NCBI GenBank assembly: GCA_941918925.1 | Contig: OW799234.1 | Span: 76,032,543 to 76,096,542, forward strand | Reading direction: 5' to 3' | DNA length: 64,000 nt | From: Phyto melanocephala | Lineage: Eukaryota > Arthropoda > Insecta > Diptera > Rhinophoridae | In this document: piece after piece, positions 11,464-23,745 of the stretch | Layout: every line of letters begins with the position of its first letter | Position numbering within the stretch: the stretch's first letter is position 1 | Notes under the pieces: model-generated | Databases searched by the model: none | What the model saw: only the letters and a program-made list of their open reading frames with translations | Told to the model about the DNA's origin: nothing | Translations under genes and position numbers: made by a program

Positions 11464-13330
11464 AACAAGTAAGAGCACTATATTCGGCTGTGCCGAATCT
11501 TTTATACCCACCACCAATTTTGTGTACATTTAAAGCACAATATTTATTATTTTGTTAATCATTATGGATAATCACTTTATAATAAAATATGTATCACTTT
11601 CTTTGTAGAGGGTGGTTAAATTTTAAGGGCCCATGTTGAAGATGAGCCACACAAACAACAAGTTTTTTTTTGCATTTCATTTGACATTTCTCAATCTCAG
11701 ACCAACTTAAAAGTGGAAAGATACGCAAATGAGCAACGCGTTAAAGTTATTCAGGTTTTTTATAAAAATGGGCGTTCAAGTCAAAATGCATTTTGTGCAC
11801 TTCGTAATTCTTTTGATCAACATAATCGTTCAAATTCGTCCACAATCGGGAGAATTGTAAAAAATATTTAAATTTCTGCAAAACAGGTCTGTATAAAATG
11901 TCAGAAAATCTGTGAATGCCTTCTTAGTTCGTTGAATGTGAACCATTGCTGTTTTTTGCGATAGTGTGGCAAAAGAGCAGTTAACATCGACTCATCATCA
12001 TGCCCAACAATTGACCATCAACATTGTCATTGAAAATTTGGACCATCAGATCGAGGTGTGGCGCCAAGGATGGGGGGGCCATTTGGCCGATATTTTGTCA
12101 AATACATAATTGAACCGTACAAATATTATCATTACAAAAAGAAATAATTATAATTTCCTAAATAATTTGTGTTTTATTTAAATTTAACATCGGTCCTTAA
12201 AATTTAACCACCCTTTATAACTTCGATATGCTACTAAAATGCTTTTGTTAATGTAGTCTTTCAAGAAAGTGGGCGTTAAAGTAGGCATGTCAATAAAGTT
12301 TCTGCTAATACATACAACTTAGACATTTCAATATAGTCCTTTATTTTCCCAAAAACTTTGTCAATAGACAAATTACATGAATTTAAGATAAACTGTTATA
12401 TGGGAGGTAAGGGTTAAAGTGGACGTGTAACCAAAATTTTTGGCACAACAATAACATTGATTAGAAGGATATATGTAGCAAATTTGACCATTATACCTCT
12501 AATTTTTTTTGGTTTTATGAGCTTTTAAATTTCACTAACGGTAGATAACGTGAAAAGTGGGCGTTATAGTAGGCGTGTCAAAATTGTTTTTTCTAATGAG
12601 CACAACCTAGATGTTTCAATATAGTCCTTTATTATTCCAAAATCTATATTAATAGAGAAATTATATGAATTTTGGGTAAAACGTTATATGGGAGGTGGGC
12701 GTGGCACATTGATTTTCCGTTTCAAAAAAGCGTTTCACCAAAAAACACAGTGTGCAAAATTTCAGAGTCGTACATCCAATTTTGTTGCTTTTATGACGTT
12801 TTTGTTTTTAAATATACCGAAAAATACACTGTGCGGTATAAATTTTCGTACATTTTGATCGATAACTCCTCTCCTAATGCATAGATTTAAATAATTTTTG
12901 GGGAAAAATATTGTTTTTACTCAGGAAATATATATTCGGAGTTTCATGAGTCTACGTTCATGCGTTTGGTCACAATTCCGTTTTATTCGATGTTCGAAGG
13001 ACACGGTTTTTTCGACCTACTCTTGCTTTTCGAGCTATAACTCTCTTCCTAATATTCCGATTTAGCCCATTTTCAATACCAAACAAACCTTGTCTATAAG
13101 AAAGATTCTGGCAAAATTTGAGCCCCCTAGCTTTTTCGGTGCGACCTCTATCGTGCTTTCAACAGACGGACAGGCGGACAGACGGACGGACATAGCTAGA
13201 TCGTCATCAAATCAAACCCTGATTCAGAATATATATACTTTATGGGGTCTAAAATGGATATTTCGATGTGTTACAAACGGAATGACAAAATGAATATACC
13301 CCCACCAATTTTTTGGTGGCGGGTATAAAA
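11464..13330 (+). mobile_element. DINE-like interspersed element, copy D2 (composite with mariner)
   Basis: Same 5' hairpin start (AACAAGTAAGAGCAC) and 3' GGTGGCGGGTATAAAAA end as D1, with the same core. The internal tandem region is shorter, with about two units starting near 12268 and 12555. It carries the same deleted mariner at the same position. The open frames at 12672-12884 and 13090-13293 are repeat sequence read by chance and recur in D1. Confidence 0.85.
11608..12215 (+). mobile_element. internally deleted mariner-like element (MLE-A), inside D2
   Basis: Left end GAGGGTGGTTAAATTTTAAG, right end complementary, TA at 11606-11607 and 12216-12217. Contains the best-preserved N-terminal remnant of the family (E-Q-R-V-K-V-I-Q-V-F-Y-K-N-G and F-D-Q-H-N-R) and the C-terminal G-G-H-L-A-D-I-L block. 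The catalytic domain is deleted. Confidence 0.85.
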
Positions 13331-14216
13331 ATATATATTTTCGATCAATACTTACCCATAATAGAGTCATGTCAACTATTAAGCTAAAGATATAAATAAA
13401 AAAGCAATAAAGAAAATACTGCATGAAACTTGTAATCCTTAACGTTAATAAAATTTCCTTAAAAATATCACCAAATATAAGATTCTTCATTTCTGTTAAA
13501 GAGATTCTTGTGCCGAAGATGACATATTACTTGCTCAAACAGTTTTATATGATTTCAAAAAAGAATTTAAAACTTTATTTAACTTTTCTTGCAGAGAAAA
13601 AAAATTAGAAAGTAATTTTTGTTACCAAAAGTTAAACAAATGAAAATGTCATCCATGAAAATGCAAAGCCAATACTGTAAAGCTATGAATCTTTAAAGTT
13701 CTAAAAGTTTTTGCTAACGTTGATTAACACATACATACATAAGTATGCTTGTATATAATGTTGTTGTCTGTATTAGTGTATTAAAGAATCTAACTATTGG
13801 CATTTTGAAGTAAATTTATTTTTACTATTAAATTATTTTGAAAACTTTTTCATTGCTAAAGTTACTAGAACACAAATTCAAATGTTTTAAGACCAAACTT
13901 TAATTTGTTTTATTTCAATTTTTAGGTGTATTTTGTACAAAAATAAAACTAATATCAAATTGGTCTTATAACGGGCATACAATAACGCCTTTATTTTATT
14001 ATATTAAAATGTCACTTAATTCTCGCTCTTTAGATCAAAATATTTCAGTCTACTCTTGATAAAATATCATTAGTCGAGATAAAAAAAAATTAAGTTTCTT
14101 TGTCATTAAATTAAAATCTTTAACAGGCTTTGTATGCACTAAGAGATATAAAGCACAAAATTAAACAACTAAAATCAAATATTTTTTAATCAATTTTTGT
14201 TTTTCCGCTTTCGTAC
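13331..14216. other. no recognised feature
   Basis: A+T-rich; includes a short ACAT repeat near 13728. Confidence 0.4.
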
Positions 14217-14398
14217 AAGGCACACTAATTCATCAGGTAGTCTTGTTTCGTCAGCTGATTATCTTTTTATTCGCTTATTTTAAATTTCAGCTGTGAAAGC
14301 CCATACATCGAAAAAATTTTCTCTCTTCTCTTATTTATTTCAAATGTCAAACTTCATATATAAAAAAACTGCAATTACCTGATGAATTAATATGCCTT
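14217..14398. mobile_element. short MITE, copy 1
   Basis: About 182 bp with inverted ends of about 21 bp: left AAGGCACACTAATTCATCAG, right the complement of AAGGCATATTAATTCATCAG. Two further copies lie at 21055 and 22628 and share internal sequence (GTAGTCTTG, then CTCTCTTCTC and ATTTCAAATG). It has no coding capacity. The target duplication is not clear. Confidence 0.8.
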
Positions 14399-15034
14399 GG
14401 CTTTCGTAATACATTTGAAAAGGTAATTTAAATTATTTTGTCAAAAATCTACGTTATCCAAATTCGAATTCATTAACACAAATTAATAATAATAATTTTG
14501 TTTAACTGCTTGTCATCTTTAGGTCAACGACATATCAATTCAATTCTGGATACACTGTTCTAAAGTGAAGATTATACCAGAGAAAAAGTTCTACATCGAC
14601 CAAACCAAAAAAGTAGTAGCTAGTTCTTTTTCTAAAAGGCGGGAGAGGCAAAACTTTCAAATCACTTCTACACAATTAATTTTTACATGTTGAAAAATAT
14701 GTTTCCAAGAGTTATCATGATGGAATATTACTGTGTCATATCTTATTACATATTCTGAGTACTTTTATACCAATATCCGACTCAAACAAATCAATTGTAT
14801 TTGGTACCGGACCTTTTTTTCTCTTTCCAAGAAGAAGGCCATATGTTAGCGCTACGGATATTTGGCTTTTGAGTCTTTTCAGCTACTCAGGCGATTAAAT
14901 CAAAACATACGAAATAAATTGTAAATAATATAAAATGTTTTTAAACCAGTATCTCAATATTTTCTAATATGAAATAAATGACAATAATGTGGGAAACAAA
15001 ATATAGCCCAAATAGTGGCTATCTTGGGCTGACA
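14399..15034. other. no recognised feature
   Basis: A+T-rich; nothing assigned. Confidence 0.4.
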
Positions 15035-15205
15035 ACGTAGTTCGTCCAGCCATAGATTTAAGATATAGACCTGGTCTGTTACAACAGAATGGTGGCTCTT
15101 ATCACCTAGCCAACGAAATTTATTATTTTCGCGAGAAGTTTAATGACCATGTTGCCACGATTATGTGATTTGGCACCTTTGGACTTCTCTCTCTTTGAGG
15201 TTGTT
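15035..15205 (+). pseudogene. mariner-like transposase fragment
   Basis: Reads L-Q-Q-N-G-G-S-Y-H-L-A-N-E-I with F-R-E-K-F-N-D-H-V-A-T shortly after. In another frame L-C-D-L-A-P-L-D-F-S-L-F follows. This matches the second and third catalytic motifs of the mariner proteins elsewhere in the window, with the second Asp changed to Asn. Only ~170 bp survive. Confidence 0.65.
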
Positions 15206-15403
15206 TAAAATCAAAATTGTTCATTAATAAGAACAATTCAAAAGCAAAATTGTAAGATAATTCGTCATTATTAGAATTCAATTATTTTTCAGTATCATTA
15301 AAACTATGGCCAATCGGATAGAAGTATATCACAGAAACCGAATATTAAATATATATCTACAAAACTTTTTTATTAACAAATACTTGAATCTAGTTATTAT
15401 AAT

Positions 15404-16245
15404 AGCAGGTGTTTTTTAAAGAGGTGTTAAACTAAAAGTTGGCAAAAAATATTTTAACTGGCGGTCATTTTGTCTGCTATCAAGTGATATATTTTTAGTT
15501 TGGTTTGGCATTTCAACATGAATTGACGGACGCGTTAAAAACTCTTCCAAATTATGCAAATTGACTTTAAAAATCATTTTTCTGTTCGTAATACCAATCG
15601 CGCACAACGTCGATTTTACAGTCAACATAATCGTCCATCAGTTTCGTTTGAATAGAAACGTCAATAAAAAAACTGCCGTATTTGATATGATGATAATCCT
15701 CAAATGTATGTTGAGAGACCGAAACATTTTGGAAAACTGACTAACTGTTTGGTGTGTTTTATAAGCTGGTGGATTCATTGGTCCGTACTTGTTTTAAAAT
15801 GATCCTGGTCAAAAAGTAAAAGGCAAAGGTGACCACTAAAGACCCATGATTACTGACGTTTTCATTCATCAATTGAACAATCATGAAGTGCAGGAGTGGT
15901 GGTTTCAACAAAATGGCGTAACATCTTATACACCCTGTGCCACAATTAATTTATTACAAGAAACGTTTGACAACCGCATAGTTTAACGTTACGAACCCGT
16001 GAATTGGACTCTAATATCGTGCGATTTATTACCGCGAGACTATTTTCTGTTGGGATATGTGAAATCACTATTATACGCCGATTAGCTCGAAACGATTGAC
16101 CACTTGGAGGACAACATTCGCGCATTATTGTCGATATACAAATATTGGAAAAATTATTGAAAATTGAACCTCCAGATCAGACTACGGCCGAGCCAGTCAT
16201 GGCAGTCATATGCCAGAATTCATATTGAAACTATAATGACAGAAA
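15404..16245 (+). pseudogene. mariner-like transposase pseudogene
   Basis: The left end AGGTGTTTTTTAAAG resembles the terminal repeat of the element at 35596. The N-terminal helix-turn-helix region survives (S-V-R-N-T-N-R-A-Q-R-R-F and Q-H-N-R-P-S near 15585-15640). Later come W-W-F-Q-Q-N-G-V-T (second Asp changed to Asn), V-N-W-T-L-I-S-C-D-L-L-P-R-D-Y-F-L-L-G-Y-V-K-S and L-Y-A-D. The tail S-H-M-P-E-F-I-L-K-L resembles the C-terminus of the 35709 protein. Multiple stops and a deletion around the first catalytic motif make it dead. Confidence 0.85.
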
Positions 16246-16290
16246 ATTGCCTTTCGGACAAAGAATATTTCATGCCAATTTAAAAAAATC

Positions 16291-17410
16291 TTCTTTTTTT
16301 TATTTCTTTTTTTTATACCTAAATAATAATCACAATATAAAGTGATTTAAACTTATGTAAGTTCAAGGTATCTAATTTAAAACTAACTATTTTATGTTCA
16401 ATTTTATAACCATGCAAAAACAATATTTCCAAGTCTTTAAAAAAAAAAAAAAATTATTTGCTTTTGTAGAAGATGGCAACGACAATGTTGCAAATGAAAG
16501 TTAGTATTGTCAATGTCTACAGTTAAACCAGGAGACGTGAGAAAAAGTAAAAAAGAAAAACATGAAACTATTATTGTAAAGTTTTCAATTTCCTTTCCTT
16601 ACATAATTATGCGGTTAAACATGAACAGAAAAAAATCAAAACTAAAGTAAAACAAAACAGCAAGAGAAATGTGATATTCTTGTGGCAACCACAAAAAACA
16701 AAATGTCAGTCTTTGTTGCACAAGATGACGATGATGAAGGTGTAGTAATTCTGTTGCTGCTCAGCATGTTCTAAAAAAGTATTATTTCCTTTTCTATTTA
16801 CTTACTCGTCGTATTGAGACAATAATCTTGTTGAACATGTCATACTATCTTACCTACACATCTGTAGTAATATAACTTACCAACACATTCAAAACGTTTA
16901 TGTACATCAACTATCAGCAAACAATTTTTATGTAATAAGATACTAGAAATGAAAACATCATTTTGCAATCGAAAAGCATAGCAAAAGGAAGAATTTAAAT
17001 TAAAATAAAAGACAATATGTAAGTGTTTTTGAAAATAGCAATATTTAAAAAATTAACACAATATCAACTATTTTACCAACTCCCAGAAAAGACAATAAAA
17101 AAACAGTAGTTGAAAAATAGTGACATATTGGTCATGTACCTCCAAAATTAAACATTAATTTGTCAGTAGGCTGCTGCATTTAACAAAAATATTTACAAAT
17201 CTCAGTATTACTAGTGTGAGTTGACGAGTATGTGTATGTTTTTAAAAATAGAAGGTAGATACTCAGTGTTTGTGTCTTGTGGTAATTGTAAGCTAACAGC
17301 AACATACATACTATGATTAAATTATATGGTTGTAGTTAGAATGCATAACGGTTGCCAGTTATCGCTATTATGTTTATAATAAAGTGGTTAATCTTTGCAT
17401 TTTTCTTAAG
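16291..17410. other. no recognised feature
   Basis: A+T-rich with a poly-A run near 16440. No motif supports a gene. Confidence 0.4.
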
Positions 17411-17640
17411 CGCTCCGTGAGAAATTTCAACAGTTTTCATTTCCGACCCCATAAATATTTTCTGAAAGTTTATGATTGGGGGAGTCGATTTAGCTCTGTC
17501 AGTCTGTTCGTGCGTATGTTGAAATCCATTTTTATCGCTTAGACCTGCGTGAAGTATTAAATAATTGGAAATATTTGGGAGTAGATCGGTATTGAAAATC
17601 ATAAAAAGTGGTCCCAATTCATATAAATAATACATATGGT
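17411..17640 (-). mobile_element. DINE-like fragment of the second subfamily
   Basis: Contains GTGAGAAATTTCAACAG, TTTTCATTTCCGACCCCATA, GGGAGTCGATTTAGC and the GTCAGTCTGTTCGTGCGTAT region, all shared with 25706, 54150 and 62903. Both terminal hairpins are missing. The open frame across it is chance. Confidence 0.75.
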
Positions 17641-20110
17641 CTTTTAAATTTCTTTATTGAATCAGAAATATAATTTTGTCTGTGTGTGTAAGGCAATCGT
17701 GCTTAATGCGTATTGCTATCATGTGTATTAAAAATAATTTTATAAATTCCTCATACACACCTTTTCACTTAATTTGAAACATGGACCCACCTCTATCGGA
17801 AAACCCTTTATATATTTTACCGTGTTTATTTCATCTTACTTAATCGTTTGTTGTAGTTTATTTGTAGTTGTGACAGTTTTTAGAATTATTTACTGACGCT
17901 GTTGCTAGGCACTAGTAAAGGACCTTAACAACGCAAACGCACACACACAGAGACTCAAAGACACTACTATGTACTCAGTACTTAATACTACTTAATAATA
18001 CTTTTTTATATCTTTGGAATTTTATTGAATTTGCCAACAGGATTGAGCTTGATTTTAAGAGTTTATTTGCTAGAAAAAAATATTCCCCTTCTACTATACT
18101 ACGAGTGGAATAAATTTATATGGATTTGTAATAGAGTTATTGTAATAAACAAAAAACACTGCAATGACATATCCGCACAATTTAATTTCACTCGTAATAC
18201 AGAACAGACGGTTATGTTTCACTTTCTTGCAATATACTATTTTATTTGTGTTCTTGTATTATTGGACAGACTTAAAAAGTCTGGCTACAAAATCTAATTT
18301 AAAATTTATGGCTTTCATTTATTTCGAATATTAAAAGAAGGTTACCTTTAATAAAACGAATAAAACTCAAGCTGTTTAGCATTTTGGTAAAATATTTACG
18401 TTAATGTGTCTATTGGTGGCAATACTTTGCAAGTGATTGACCTCTGATTTGCATTTTTATTATAATTTAAATTTCATGAGAGTGAGAAGTTTATGAACTT
18501 TATTAATCTGAACTTTATTGTTAAAAGGTCATAGCTAATCTTTTATTTTTACAAGAAATTTTCATTTTTCTAAGCATTAAAACACAAATCCATAAGTGCA
18601 TTACAGTTTGTTTTTTAATCTCCTTGACATCATCAGTGATAGCAAGGGGGTTATGTTAATGTTTTTTTTTTTATTTTTTGGTTGGTGTTGAGAGGTTATG
18701 GCTTTTATGTTATTTTGGTAATGTCTTTTAAATCTATGGTTTATTATTTAGTCACAGATGATAAGCCGCCATGGCTAGCTATATGGCTGTGCAGCATGCA
18801 CTAAAATATATAAGTACTTAATACAGTAAATAAATTGTATTTTCGAGTGCAATAGTGAATTAATGCCTTTCGTTGTCGGAGTCAATAAAGCACAAAGCTA
18901 TGGGATAAACTGTAATTGACAAGTGGACACAGGTCAAAGTCATTTTTATAAAACATATTAAACTATTTTTACATTACATAATTTTATACAAATTTCTTTA
19001 TACCGGTTACATCTAAAGATCCGACTCAGGATTTTTTTAATAGTTTGACTAATTTAAGTGTCTTCCAAATAAATAACATTTTTAATAGCAATAACCGTTT
19101 ATTGGATTAAGTATTTGTAAATAATCTCTCTTTATTCTTGGGGACTGGCATCATCGTCAATTTTTAATTTCTACATCATTCCCTAAGAAGGAAGCTGTTC
19201 ACACCATATTTTAAGCGCTTTGTTTTAAACGTACAAACTACCGATTCTTATATAACGGGCTAAATGCAAATCAGCTATCAGTTTTTTTCCAACGGGCTCA
19301 GATTTTTTTATTTTGCCCAAAATAAGGCTTTTGTGCTGATACATTTCCTCATAACCTGAGAACGATTAGTCCGATTTTGATTAAAAAACTTATAAAATTG
19401 ATTAAATTGATTTTATTATTAACCATTAAGAATTTAGCGAGTCCAAGTCATATTTCTATTTTAAGGCGACTTTGAGATCTTATTTTATTAAGAGTGAAAC
19501 TGAAATGTTTTTTGATAATGAATTTTTAAATTTGTGACTTCTGATACGAGGTGAGTCAAAAAATGTTTTGTTCTACAAAAAAGGTACTTTTAAGATTTCT
19601 TAATTTTCTTTTCGAAACTAGAATTTTGAAATAATGGACTGTTGATTCAAGTTGAGTATGAAAATGATAAGGGCGAAACAAAAGGTGCCCTATTGCATTT
19701 TTATTGTTCTCTTTACCTATTCCACTCATTTATCGTACCTCGAATTTAGAACTAAAAAAGTATATAATATTCTTCGCATTTATGTTTAATATCCGCCTAG
19801 CTGGTGGTTCTTCAATCCATACGTATGTAATATTATCTTGTTTCTTACACGCGATATCATTTTATAAAATAATTAAGTCGGTCAAATAGATAAAAAATTA
19901 TACAACAAATTAATATAAAATAGTTAGCATGCTATTGTCCTCGTACCAAAACTTATCACCGTTCACCATCATATGAAGAAAAATGTACAAATTAAAAAAA
20001 TATATAAAATCGTGGAATATGTCAAATATCAAACATATGTTCATTTTATTTTATATTTTACATCAGAATGGGTAAATTTATTACGAATTAAAAAATCTTA
20101 TTACGTTGCG
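17641..20110. other. no recognised feature
   Basis: About 2.4 kb of A+T-rich sequence with short chance open frames (for example 18025-18297). No transposon ends or known protein motifs were found. Confidence 0.4.
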
Positions 20111-20114
20111 TTGC

Positions 20115-20640
20115 GTTGTATATAGCGATTTGCCTTTCAAAGCATCTATCGTAGCTGGCTTACTTCTGAAAACCTCAGAATATACTCCAAAAATGTGATA
20201 TTGCACGTTCTAGGTAGGCACTTTACCATAGCAAAACATTGAATTAAGTTCTCACCAAAATTATTTGTCAACAAGTCCATTGTTTTATGCGATGTATGGC
20301 TCATAGCATCATCTTGTTGAAACCAGAGCTCACCAAGACAATGTGCTTGAACTTCAGGAAGAATATATTCTATTTAATACGGAACCATACACTACACCAT
20401 ACCGTTGCATAGTGCCGGTCTTACCGGCCGAGTATCATCTACTTATATAAACAGGGACTAAAGTTTGCGAATGGTATTGGCAATAGCGGTTTCAGTAGGT
20501 TGATTATGGGCACCCTTAGTTTCTCGAATCATACGAAAAACTTTTCTCACAAAACCTTGTTTAACGTGATAAACATCTTGAAGACACTTTTTGATGTAAG
20601 TCATTCCATGATGACTTGTCAAACTATACAAAAAAAAGTA
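20115..20640 (-). pseudogene. mariner-like transposase pseudogene
   Basis: On the minus strand: L-W-F-Q-Q-D-D-A-M-S-H-T (about 20330-20290), T-M-D-L-L-T-N-N-F-G-E-N, then further on S-K-P-A-T-I-D-A-L-K (about 20170-20130). These correspond to the second catalytic motif and the post-catalytic region of the 35709 protein. Heavily mutated. Confidence 0.75.
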
Positions 20641-20798
20641 TTGAAAATCAAACTTTTAATGGGCATTTAATCTCGAGTGTTTTTAAAAGAATTATGTCAT
20701 ACTAAAGTTGGTCCAATATATAAAAACTTCAAAAGGTTTATTTAAACCGACATACAAATAAACTGACAACACTCAATTGACCCCTATTCGAAGAGCTT

Positions 20799-20905
20799 GA
20801 GGTAAAATATATTTTATGGGGTCGGAAAAAAATATTGTAGAAATTACGGAGAGAATGACAAAGCTACATACAAACTTGTCACCAGAAGTAAAGGGTACAC
20901 CAAAA
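20799..20905 (+). mobile_element. DINE-like 3' fragment (second subfamily)
   Basis: Shows TATTTTATGGGGTCGGAAA, TGTAGAAATTACGGAG and GAATGACAAAGCTA, then AGTAAAGGGTACACC, all matching the 3' part of the second DINE-like subfamily. The rest is absent. Confidence 0.7.
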
Positions 20906-21054
20906 AAATTAATTCTTAATTAAAAAAATAAATTGATGGAACCAAATTAAATTTTATTTAAATTTGGACATTTCAAAAATGTTGTCAATTTGAACAAATA
21001 ACTGAGAAAACTTTGGCTTATATTTTAATAAAATTATATTTAAGATATTAATCC

Positions 21055-21241
21055 AAGGCATATTTATTCATCAGGTAGTCTTGATTCGATAGCTGATTAT
21101 TTTTTTCTTCACTAATTTTAAATTTCAGCTGTCGAAGTTCATATATAAAAACAATGTTCTCTCATTTATTTCAAATGCCAAACTTTATATTAAAAAAATA
21201 GAAACAAAGATTTTATTTTTCCTGATGAATTAATATGCCTT
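21055..21241. mobile_element. short MITE, copy 2
   Basis: 187 bp, left end AAGGCATATTTATTCATCAG, right end CTGATGAATTAATATGCCTT. The interior is closely similar to copies 1 and 3. Confidence 0.85.
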
Positions 21242-22627
21242 TCATTAATCAAACAAACAAAATTTAGAGATAATGCAAACATGTTTGGAATAGTTAAATT
21301 AATTTTAGGACAAACGTTTTTTTTTTAATAATTTGCTCTGCAATTAATAACATTATATATGAAAGATGTTTGAAAAATTTGTTATTTGCTTTAAAAAATC
21401 CTCTTTTTTGGGAAATTTTCGAAGAATAAAATTTTTTGACACGTTATTTAGTATAACTTTAATTTAAATTCTTTCAACGAAAACAATATAAAATAAACTT
21501 ATCAATTTATATATGTATGTACACATGTATGTACATCTAACTACAGAAAATATATACAATCTCTAAATCTGTCTTTGTTATTAGTTTTATTCACTCCTAT
21601 TTAGCAAATAAATTCTTCTTTTTGTTATTAAATTTAATGCCATTTGCTTATCTTTGTTATCATATTACTTACATTCTGCTTTTGCCTCTCGTAGGACATG
21701 TTTTCTTTTCTCTATTATATTTTGTGTTGTCAACAGGAGGCCAATTATTTTTAAGCCAGTCAGGCTTATTTCCGTTAATCTAAATCAACAGTAGGCGTTT
21801 TGGTGACCACAATAATCACAAGGAAAAAAACCTTTTAGAAGATTTTGGAAAAATCAATAACAAAAGTGTTTAAAATGTGTAAGTCAATATATCAATTATA
21901 AATGCATCACACAAGCTACTTCCGTTACAACTGTTTTGATGACAACGGAAACGGAAATAAAAACAGAAAAGTGGAAATAAATAGCTGTTTTTTTTTATTG
22001 AAAAAATACATGTCAAGTTTCAAACCTAAGGGAATAGTTTAAAAAATGTATGAAAAATTATTTGTGAAGGTAAAAGTTAAATTATATAAATAAATTTTTT
22101 TTATATGTATATCAAACTTGATTTTATATTCAATATTTGTACGAACAAAAAATATTATGATGCATTGCATTCTTTTTTAATTTAATAATTTTATTCCCAC
22201 TTCATATAACAAATTTATTTTATATTAAACAAAATCATGTTCTACCTAAGATCGTTTTTAATGTTAGAACAACATGTTCGCTTTCATGTGAATTTATGCG
22301 GCAAATTAAACGTGTATGAACTTGAAATATTATAAAATATAGTAACACCTCAAGTCGTTTCAACACAATGTTCTATTTGCAACATATTCAAATATACACA
22401 TGCATAAGGCCCCACTTACCACTTAAATTTTGTATTAGTTTATATAATATTTCACTATCATTTAACTCAACTTTATATATTTACTTACGAACACGTTCCC
22501 AACACTGCATGTGTTTTCAGCAAATCTCGCTAAATGGGATCTCCTGATTTTCAGCATTTAAAAAAAAATAAAAAACTTTCTTATATACATATATTTTAAA
22601 ATTTATTTTAAGTTTTAGATATAAACC
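21242..22627. other. no recognised feature
   Basis: A+T-rich; a TATGTATGTACA microsatellite-like patch lies near 21515. Confidence 0.4.
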
Positions 22628-22785
22628 AAGGCATATTTATTCATCAGGTAGTCTTGATTCGCCAGTTGATAATTTTGTTCTTCACTTATTTTAAATTTCA
22701 CATCTCAAAGTCCATAGATAAAAAATAATTTTCTCTCTTCTCACATTTATGTCAAATGCCAAACTTCATATTAAAAAAATATAAA
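22628..22785. mobile_element. short MITE, copy 3 (right end lost)
   Basis: Starts AAGGCATATTTATTCATCAG and follows copies 1 and 2 as far as the AAACTTCATATTAAAAAAAT segment. The right inverted repeat is missing, so this copy is truncated. Confidence 0.8.
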
Positions 22786-22997
22786 CCATTAAACTGATAC
22801 AAATTTAAAGAAAACAAAACAATTTTTTGTGCAAGAAAACTAAGCAATATAATATCTAGTACATCATGCTCTGTACTAAACACTGTTTTGGGGTTTTCAG
22901 CTTTTCCAAATTGTTTCTCAGGTTTCGCACAATTTGTATACATTTTTAAATACGGATTTTAAAAATTTTTTTAGTTTTTACGTGTTACTGATTATTT

Positions 22998-23200
22998 ATA
23001 AAGGATGCCCGAATTTGAAGCATAATCAGTCAATGGATAATGTTACACTGAGATGATCCGTAATACCTACATATGATTTAGACGTAGATAATATGTGGTT
23101 TCAAAAGGACGTTGCCACTTGCCACATATCAAGAGAAACAATGGACCGTTTAAAAGAAAAGTTCGAAAGTCGAATTACATATCGTGGACAACAGTGAATA
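22998..23200 (+). pseudogene. mariner-like remnant
   Basis: The left edge AAAGGATGCCCGAATTTGAA resembles AAAGGGTGTCCAAATTTAAA at 45585. The interior reads N-M-W-F-Q-K-D-V-A-T-C-H-I-S-R-E-T-M-D-R-L, the second catalytic motif of mariner transposases with the Asp retained. Only this small piece survives between ends, which suggests a deletion derivative. Confidence 0.65.
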
Positions 23201-23209
23201 GTGTTCCAT

Positions 23210-23735
23210 TTGTCAAATTAAGTTATTTGAAACTTAATAATTCGTAGAAATATCACAATTTTTATTCAGATTTTAAATATATGAAATTTTGGTTTCACTA
23301 ACAAAATGTTGAAACTTAGTGGTACAAATCCCTAATATCTATCCCTTTAACAGCTAAAACAAACTTTTGTCCTCAAAACTAGACTTTAAATAGTTAGATT
23401 TGACGTTAAATTAATAAATAATTTCCCTTTATTGGTCTTATGCACAACCAACTACTACTATTTGCTGTTGTTTTCTTATAGAATTTTTGTGCTTCCGATT
23501 CTTGCATTTTCCAAGCAATGTCAATTTTAACCCAGATATGCCGACGGGGATACTACTTCACCAATCTTCGTAGTTTTCCAAAATAGCTTTATTCTGACAC
23601 ATTATATTGCAAAACTGAAGAAAGAATAAAAAAAAATATTTTCTAACTTGGATTTTGAGTCCGTACTACATGTAAATAGTACGCTCGGCACATATGAAAG
23701 CAAAAGAAATTTTTTTCTTGTGATTAAGTTCAAGT
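23210..23735. other. no recognised feature
   Basis: A+T-rich sequence between two transposon relics. Confidence 0.4.
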
Positions 23736-23745
23736 CTTTTATTAT

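Noticed and set aside
18025..18297. 90-codon open frame
   Set aside because: Composition dominated by Leu, Ile, Tyr and Lys as expected from random A+T-rich DNA. No motif.
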